NCBI RefSeq assembly: GCF_002909485.1 | Contig: NZ_PPXG01000005.1 | Location: forward strand, 124,001-188,000 | Length of the DNA: 64,000 bases | Direction of reading: 5' to 3' | From: Stutzerimonas stutzeri | Lineage (GTDB): Bacteria > Pseudomonadota > Gammaproteobacteria > Pseudomonadales > Pseudomonadaceae | Shown here: in pieces, positions 59,430 through 64,000 of the stretch | How the letters are laid out: each line of letters begins with the position of its first letter | Numbering within the stretch: position 1 is the stretch's first letter | Translations under genes and position numbers: made by a program | The notes under the pieces: model-generated | Told to the model about the DNA's origin: nothing | The model's input: the letters and a program-made list of their open reading frames with translations, nothing else | Database searches by the model: none

Positions 59430-59778
59430 GCTTGATGTCGATCTCTCCGCGCTGCCCTGCGACTACCGATTTTGAAAGGGCGAACGCCCGCTGCCGCCAC
59501 CAGTCGAAGTGCTTGTAAAGCCATTGACAATCTTCGGTTATGCACATTCGGAATAGCGCGTCTCTGGTTTTTCTTTCCCGCCGCTGTTTGATTTTCACCA
59601 ACTCGTAAGTTGTTGATTTTAAATGCTTTGAGTTGCTGGATAAAAAAACACCGATCTGTTCAGCAGCCCCGTAGATAGGGCATTAGCGGCAGTCATCCAT
59701 AAACTGTTCACAAGGTTATCCACAGGTTCGGTGGATAACGTTCTCAACGTCAGTGATGGCGCAGGCTGGAGGCATGAG
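59430..59778. other. Intergenic region with inverted DnaA-box pair
   Basis: About 350 bases without a supported gene. The left part is crossed by a weak minus-strand frame (59398-59601) that ends inside the terminator. The right part is AT-rich (about 59600-59700) and then holds two DnaA-type boxes, described separately, just before the DUF1232 gene. Confidence 0.55.
59715..59739. promoter_or_regulatory. Inverted pair of DnaA boxes
   Basis: GTTATCCAC (59715-59723) and its exact complement GTGGATAAC (59731-59739), separated by 7 bases. The left box extends to TTATCCACA, the perfect DnaA 9-mer (59716-59724); the right box reads TTATCCACC on the minus strand, one mismatch. They lie about 40 bases before the DUF1232 start, next to an AT-rich stretch. 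Confidence 0.6.
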
Positions 59779-60228
59779 ATGAAGGCACCCTGGAATTTTC
59801 TGAGATATCTTCCACTCGCGCAGCGTCTGATCAAGCGCGGAAAAATTCCCGCACTGTTGCTTGCAGTGGCACGTAAGTCTTCGTCCAAGCGAGGGCTGCT
59901 CAAAGGGCTGAGAGAGGATCTGACTCTCTTGCAAGCGCTTTGCGTGGCCTGGTGGCGTGGAGAGTATCGGGCGATCAATCCGCAGGCTCTGGTGGCGGTG
60001 GTGGCGGGTCTGCTCTATTTCCTCTCGCCCATTGATGCAATTCCGGACTGGCTGCCGGGCCTCGGATTCGTCGACGATCTCGCTGTACTGAGCTGGGTGA
60101 TGCGAAAGTGGGCGGGTGAGTTGGACGCTTTCAGGGCGTGGAAACAGGCCCAGAGCCCTGCGCGACAGGCCGGTCTGCAACAGCTCCCTGATTTAAATGA
60201 GGCAAAGGCTCCAGGCGAACCAATCTGA
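59779..60228 (+). CDS. YkvA/DUF1232 family protein
   Basis: 149-aa protein with one clear hydrophobic segment, VAVVAGLLYFLSPIDAIPDW, followed by LPGLGFVDDLAVLSWVMRK: the DUF1232 signature. The N-terminal 70 residues are basic (LIKRGKIPALLLAVARKSSS). Membrane-associated, function unknown. I chose ATG 59779 after GGAGG; upstream frame is open but overlaps the DnaA-box region. Confidence 0.85.
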   Translation: MKAPWNFLRYLPLAQRLIKRGKIPALLLAVARKSSSKRGLLKGLREDLTLLQALCVAWWRGEYRAINPQALVAVVAGLLYFLSPIDAIPDWLPGLGFVDDLAVLSWVMRKWAGELDAFRAWKQAQSPARQAGLQQLPDLNEAKAPGEPI

Positions 60229-60387
60229 TGCCGCGTTAGAGCGAGTGAGGAGTCCGTTGGTCGGTACCTGGCGCACATTTGCGGCGTCGATCTCGATTCG
60301 TTTCGGCATGCGGCAGCTTGGTAGCTTCAACGAGCCGCGTGGGCTGTTAAGATTCCGGCTCTGATCGACGAAGCCAGGGGAAAAGGG

Positions 60388-60714
60388 ATGAATGTTCAGG
60401 TCATCATGCGTGACGGCGCGCCGGAGTACGCCGTACTGCCATGGGACGAGTATCAGGCGCTACTGAATGCGGTCGGCGTTCGTTCACCCGTCGCCTCCGT
60501 CCCTGCCTCTGAAGAGCAGCCCCGGCTACCATTGAGCAAGTTGCCTGCCCTGCGCGAGGCCAAAGGCCTGAGCCAGGAAGCTCTGGCCCGTCTGGTCGGG
60601 ATCAGTCCTGCATACCTCGGGTTGATCGAGGTGGGCGAGCGCGAACCGGACGCCGCTATCCGCCGAGCGCTGGCCCGCGCGATGGATATCTCCGGCTGGG
60701 AGTGCGACGCTTGA
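60388..60714 (+). CDS. XRE-type helix-turn-helix protein
   Basis: 108-aa DNA-binding protein. The C-terminal half is an XRE/Cro helix-turn-helix: LPALREAKGLSQEALARLVG with SPAYLGLIEVGEREPD (about residues 52-90). The first 30 residues (NVQVIMRDGAPEYAVLPWDE) resemble the N-terminus of Phd-type or similar antitoxin-like proteins, but this is only a resemblance. AGGGGAAAAGGG precedes the ATG. The stop overlaps the next gene (TTGA), so the three genes 60388-61555 form one unit. Confidence 0.82.
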   Translation: MNVQVIMRDGAPEYAVLPWDEYQALLNAVGVRSPVASVPASEEQPRLPLSKLPALREAKGLSQEALARLVGISPAYLGLIEVGEREPDAAIRRALARAMDISGWECDA

Positions 60715-61088
60715 ACAAGCAGGCGGCGGTATCCATCAGTCGCCAGCACTGGCAGGCATTGATTGCCGAACTGGATGATGCGCGTCAGCAGCGACATCTG
60801 GTGACTTACCGTGCATTGGTCGAGCGCCTGCAGTTGCCTACACCAGCCATGCAAACCCTTACTGCGGCGCTGGAGCACCTCGCGGCATTGGATGCCCGCT
60901 CGGAACGCCCCTTGCGCAGTGCACTGGTCATCAGTCAGGGTGCCAGCCGTCTGCCCCGCATTGGCTTCTTTGAGTGTGCGTCGCGTCTAGGGCGTTTCGG
61001 CGGCCCGGTAGATGGTGCTGCGGCCGCGTCCTGGCATGCCGGAGAGGTGGCGCGGGTGTTCGAGTTCGATTATCCGGAGGAGCCCTGA
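60711..61088 (+). CDS. Conserved-looking protein of unknown function
   Basis: 125 aa; not recognised. The first part is helical (VSISRQHWQALIAELDDARQ, VTYRALVERLQLPTPAMQTL) and looks like a small winged-helix. The second part has ALVISQGASRLPRIGFFECA followed by SRLGRFGG and ASWHAGEVARVFEFDYPE, with a GFF-A-LGR pattern and a Trp/Glu pair that may be functional. The start is TTG 60711, overlapping the previous stop, or GTG 60702 three codons earlier; GGGAG lies before both. The stop shares a base with the next ATG. Confidence 0.72.
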   Translation: MNKQAAVSISRQHWQALIAELDDARQQRHLVTYRALVERLQLPTPAMQTLTAALEHLAALDARSERPLRSALVISQGASRLPRIGFFECASRLGRFGGPVDGAAAASWHAGEVARVFEFDYPEEP

Positions 61089-61555
61089 TGCTGGGGAGGT
61101 TACGTGCGCGGCTCGGCTATCTCGCTGCCCGCAAGATGATGATGTCGCACCATGCAGTCCAGCAGCCCAAACTCTGGCGCTGGATGGAAGGGCAGTTTGC
61201 ACGAATGGCGGCGCTGGGAGACGTAGCAGCTCAGAGTTTCTATGGGCACATCCTGTATTTTCGCGGGCGCGGTTATGGCGCCAAGCAGGAAGGGGTCCGG
61301 CTCTTGCGGCTGGCGGCCACGGCTGGTGACATGAAGGCTGCTTACCAGATGGGTGTCGTCAGCCTTAGCGAAGATGCATCACATGGGCCTGACGGTAGCG
61401 AAGCCGCTCGCTGGTGGGCGAAGGCGGCGGAAGCCGGGCACCCGCTGGCTGCCGTCAGGCTCGAGCAGCTATACCGCGCTGGCGGCCATGGTTTGGTTGC
61501 TGATGTCCAGCAGGCAGACCGTTACAAGGCTAAGGCGGAGCAGCTGGGATTGTGA
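61088..61555 (+). CDS. Sel1-like repeat protein
   Basis: 155-aa helical-repeat protein. Sel1/TPR-like units are visible: ARMAALGDVAAQSFYGHILY, GVRLLRLAATAGDMKAAYQM and AARWWAKAAEAGHPLAAVRL. No signal peptide is apparent; the N-terminus is basic (MLGRLRARLGYLAARKMMM). Such proteins usually act as protein-protein scaffolds. ATG 61088 shares a base with the upstream stop (TGATG). Its last 34 bases overlap the convergent EAL gene. Confidence 0.82.
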   Translation: MLGRLRARLGYLAARKMMMSHHAVQQPKLWRWMEGQFARMAALGDVAAQSFYGHILYFRGRGYGAKQEGVRLLRLAATAGDMKAAYQMGVVSLSEDASHGPDGSEAARWWAKAAEAGHPLAAVRLEQLYRAGGHGLVADVQQADRYKAKAEQLGL

Positions 61556-63321
61556 TCGGCCTTCACCGGCTCGTCTGTATCAATGAGATGAAAGCTCGGG
61601 CCCTTAATTTGCTTCGCGTGGCGTTTGGCCTCTGAAGCCATAGCGGCCAGCCTGCCGGCATCCAGCCGATCAGTGTGTTCTGGGTGCACGTTTACTACAC
61701 CTATGGATAGCGAAAGCAAGGCATAGCGCTGCTCAAAACCATCGCGACTGGATGAGATGAAATATTCGGTCTGGAGATGCTCTTGTTGATAGAACGCTCT
61801 GCTACGAAACATAAACTCACGCTGTAGTTGCTCAATGCGTTGCTGCCAATCATCGGTGCCGCTCAGTACCAGCATGAAGTCATCGCCGCCGATGTGGCCT
61901 ACGAAATCCACGCGTGGGTCCACCCTCTCGTTTAGGCACTGAGCCAGGCACAACAGCACCTCATCACCTTTGGCGTAGCCGTAGAGGTCGTTGAAGGGCT
62001 TGAAGTTGTCGATATCCACATAGCAGACCAGTGCTCGCCGTCGTTGCAGCAACAGACGTGTCAGACATTGCTGGATTGGCACGTTGCCCGGAAGCAGTGT
62101 TAGTGGATTGGCGTAGCGCGCCTGCTGGATCTTCAGCTCAGTGATCAGTCTCAATACGTCGATCACACGGCCAAGGCCGTGGTAGCGCCCAGCTAGAGTA
62201 ATGACGAAATCTTCCTCTATCCGCTGGCGAGCACGACTGGTTAGCAGCCGACTAACTTGCTGTAGAGATTGATCGAGACCGACGGCGAGGAAATCCTTGC
62301 TCATCAGCCGACTGAGTGGCTTGCGCGCCAGCAGGTCGGTAGCAAAGGGCTTCAATAGCGCATCAGAGATCAGATTGCGGTGGACGATGCCGACCGGCCT
62401 GGAGTCGCCGTCCAGCACTGCAATTGAGTTCAGGCTGGGCTGCAGACGAAACGCATCGAGGGCCTCGGCGACCGGGCGGTCTGCGGACATGGCCGGTTGC
62501 TGGACCAGCAGAGCGGACAGATTGACCGAGTCGTCGCTGAAACCAGTCTGCTGTATTTCTGAAGAAGGTAGTACTTCTTCGATATCTTGCGTTGGCAGCT
62601 CCTGCGGGCGTCCAAGCAGATAGCCCTGGACCAGATCGATGCCCATGCTGGCCAAAACCGCCAGCTCCTCCCGTAGTTCGATGCCTTCGGCAATGACTTG
62701 GGCGCGCGATGCCCGGGCGATCTTCAGGATTGATTCGACGAACTCGCGTTTCACCGGATCGAGGTGGATGCCGTCGATGAAATAGCGGTCGATCTTCACA
62801 TAATCCGGTCGCAGTTCGGACCACAGGCGCAGACTCGAATAACCGGCACCCAAATCGTCGAGCGCGATGCCGAAGCCCATCGAGCGATAGTGGTGAAGCG
62901 CCTTGTCTAGCAGCTCGAGGTCATCGGCAGGTGCTTGCTCGGTAAGCTCGATGACCACCTTGTCGGCGGAAATTCCGTAGGCATGGAGCAGCTCGAGCGT
63001 ACGTCCAGGCTTGTGCGTTGCGTCGAGCAAGGTTTCCGGGGAGGCATTGAGAAAGAGCTTGCCGCGCAGCGCACCCTGACTGTAGCGACGACATGCGGTT
63101 TCTCTGCAGGTCATCTCCAGCTCGTTGAGGCGGCCGGCATGGCGCGCGGTAGCGAGCAGGTTGATTGGGGAGTGTAACGGGCCGTTGGATGGACCGCGGC
63201 TGAGTGCTTCGTAACCGAGAATGCGACGTTCAGACAGCGAAACAATGGGTTGGAAGAGAGTGGTGATGTCGCCGTGAGCAAGGATATGTCCCAGCGTGCT
63301 CAACTGCTCGGTGACTGTCAT
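61522..63321 (-). CDS. EAL-CBS-GGDEF protein (c-di-GMP phosphodiesterase with degenerate GGDEF)
   Basis: 599-aa cytoplasmic protein. EAL domain first (about residues 10-245) with GYEALSRG, LFLNASPETL, VVIELTEQ, ALDDLGAGYSSLRLW, DYVKIDRYFIDG, VIAEGIEL and LVQGYLLGRPQE: the metal and catalytic residues of active phosphodiesterases are all there. Two CBS motifs follow (about 280-400). The C-terminal GGDEF domain has NFKPFNDLYGYAKGDEVL but the signature reads GGDDF, so cyclase activity is doubtful and GTP-binding control is likelier. I start at ATG 63321 because the terminator of the upstream gene lies before it. Neighbouring prc matches pseudomonad order. Confidence 0.92.
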   Translation of the reverse strand: MTVTEQLSTLGHILAHGDITTLFQPIVSLSERRILGYEALSRGPSNGPLHSPINLLATARHAGRLNELEMTCRETACRRYSQGALRGKLFLNASPETLLDATHKPGRTLELLHAYGISADKVVIELTEQAPADDLELLDKALHHYRSMGFGIALDDLGAGYSSLRLWSELRPDYVKIDRYFIDGIHLDPVKREFVESILKIARASRAQVIAEGIELREELAVLASMGIDLVQGYLLGRPQELPTQDIEEVLPSSEIQQTGFSDDSVNLSALLVQQPAMSADRPVAEALDAFRLQPSLNSIAVLDGDSRPVGIVHRNLISDALLKPFATDLLARKPLSRLMSKDFLAVGLDQSLQQVSRLLTSRARQRIEEDFVITLAGRYHGLGRVIDVLRLITELKIQQARYANPLTLLPGNVPIQQCLTRLLLQRRRALVCYVDIDNFKPFNDLYGYAKGDEVLLCLAQCLNERVDPRVDFVGHIGGDDFMLVLSGTDDWQQRIEQLQREFMFRSRAFYQQEHLQTEYFISSSRDGFEQRYALLSLSIGVVNVHPEHTDRLDAGRLAAMASEAKRHAKQIKGPSFHLIDTDEPVKADHNPSCSALAL

Positions 63322-63342
63322 GAGGTTCTCTGGGCGTGAAAG

Positions 63343-63369
63343 AAAAAAAGGGCCACGAATGTGGCCCTT
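63343..63369 (-). terminator. Rho-independent terminator after prc
   Basis: On the minus strand: AAGGGCCAC / GTGGCCCTT with a 4-base loop and a long T-run after it. It separates prc from the EAL gene. Confidence 0.92.
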
Positions 63370-63422
63370 CATTTCACGATGATGTGATGTCATTTTGATG
63401 ACATCGGCTTCGCTAATTTAGA

Positions 63423-64000
63423 TCAGTGCTTGGCCATGGCCGAGCTCAGACCCAGATAGTCCAGTAGGATACGCCCGCTTTCGGATAGATAGGCGTCGTC
63501 CTCAGGCTTGGGCTTCTCTGTTTCCTTGTGAGGTGTGGTTTCGTCTTCCTTCTCGAGCTTGTCCAGCGGTTGCTCGCCTTTGGCCAGCCGCAAGGCATTT
63601 TCCAGCGCCAGCTGACGCTTCTCGATATCGGCCTGTTGCGCGCGGCGCTTTGCTTCATTGAGGCTGACAGTCGTCTCGTGCATCAGCTCCTGAGCCAGCG
63701 CCAGGCGGTCGCGCGTGAAGACGAAGTCCGGGTTCTCTCCTGTGCGCGCTTCATGACGTGCCTTGAGTTCAGCAAGGAAGGGCTTGAACGGATTCATATC
63801 CGGGTTGATCGCTGCCTTGATGCTATCCCAGGGCAGGGCTTCCGGTAGCGCACTTTCTCCGATTTCCTTGGTGTCGACGTCGGCCGGATAGGCGATGTCC
63901 GGAATCACGCCCTGATGCTGGGTGCTCTGCCCGGAAACCCGGTAGAACTTGGCAAGGGTGAGTTTCAGTTCGCCGTGGTTCAGTGGCTGGATGGTCTGCA
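63423..64000 (-). CDS. prc: Tail-specific protease Prc, C-terminal part
   Basis: Runs off the right edge; about 192 C-terminal residues are present. The visible part has LAKFYRVSGQSTQHQGVIPD, which ends the protease core, then the DUF3340 C-terminal domain: FKPFLAELKARHEARTGENP, DFVFTRDRLALAQELMHETT and the charged helix ADIEKRQLALENALRLAKGE. Prc/Tsp is a periplasmic Ser/Lys protease that degrades proteins with nonpolar C-termini; in P. aeruginosa the homologue AlgO affects alginate control through MucA. The catalytic Ser/Lys lie outside the window. Confidence 0.9.
   Translation of the reverse strand, partial: QTIQPLNHGELKLTLAKFYRVSGQSTQHQGVIPDIAYPADVDTKEIGESALPEALPWDSIKAAINPDMNPFKPFLAELKARHEARTGENPDFVFTRDRLALAQELMHETTVSLNEAKRRAQQADIEKRQLALENALRLAKGEQPLDKLEKEDETTPHKETEKPKPEDDAYLSESGRILLDYLGLSSAMAKH

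Noticed and set aside
59398-59601. Minus-strand frame of 67 aa after the comEA-like gene
   Set aside because: Begins with GTG without a ribosome site and its last codons are the terminator stem of the convergent gene; no family recognised. Conservation in relatives would be needed to revive it.

Overview
The window is a high-GC gammaproteobacterial chromosome segment. Gene content and order point to a Pseudomonas-type organism, most likely of the P. stutzeri (Stutzerimonas) group; the species is inferred, not proven. Pointers are a pseudomonad-style cobalamin operon, an AmrZ-type regulator, the alaS-lysC-csrA-tRNA-Ser-tRNA-Arg block, a FlgZ/YcgR-flgN-flgM-flgA / cheV-cheR-flgB..L flagellar locus with sigma-54 promoters, and an EAL-CBS-GGDEF gene next to prc. 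I see no insertion sequence, prophage, CRISPR array or rRNA. This is mostly core chromosome, with a more variable stretch at about 38.6-43.2 kb.

Layout. 0.1-3.7 kb: two tandem NlpC/P60 lipoproteins, an NhaD-type Na+/H+ antiporter and a metallophosphoesterase. 3.8-16.3 kb: a cobalamin riboswitch leads a 12-kb, tightly overlapping operon: TonB-dependent B12 receptor, a six-helix membrane protein, cobO, cobB, bluB, a BtuF-like protein without signal peptide, cobD/cbiB, cobC (PLP decarboxylase), cobQ, cobP, cobT, an alpha-ribazole phosphatase and cobS/cobV. It covers receptor-mediated uptake plus adenosylation, amidation, lower-ligand synthesis and nucleotide-loop assembly; early corrin-ring genes are not in the window. 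A palindromic repeat sits between cobO and cobB.

16.3-27.9 kb: LysR regulator, RidA, modABC (molybdate ABC transporter, minus strand), periplasmic glutathione peroxidase, FadL-like porin, 3-mercaptopyruvate sulfurtransferase, RNase D with YcgL, YcgN, a predicted exported gluzincin-type protein and threonine aldolase. 28-33.5 kb: alaS, lysC, csrA/rsmA, tRNA-Ser(GCU), two identical tRNA-Arg(ACG) genes and a DUF4124 protein. 33.8-38.6 kb: mgtE and the oadGAB sodium-pumping oxaloacetate decarboxylase. With nhaD this suggests use of a sodium gradient.

38.9-43.2 kb: amrZ, two small membrane or secreted proteins, tRNA-Arg(CCU), a Crp/Fnr-family regulator and an AMP-dependent acyl-CoA synthetase. 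43.2-59 kb: flagellar and chemotaxis locus, with flgZ/ycgR, flgN, flgM and flgA on the minus strand and cheV, cheR, flgBCDE and flgFGHIJKL on the plus strand. Three sigma-54 promoters (flgA, flgB, flgF) and one sigma-28 promoter (flgM) are readable directly. 59-64 kb: a ComEA-type DNA-binding protein, an inverted DnaA-box pair in front of a DUF1232 gene, a three-gene overlapping cassette of poorly characterised proteins, an EAL-CBS-GGDEF protein with a degenerate GGDDF motif, and the C-terminal part of the tail-specific protease prc running off the right edge.

No clearly novel multi-gene system is evident. The best leads are the uncharacterised genes inside the B12 operon (six-helix membrane protein and cytoplasmic BtuF-like protein), the DnaA-box pair, and the HTH/unknown/Sel1 cassette at 60.4-61.6 kb.
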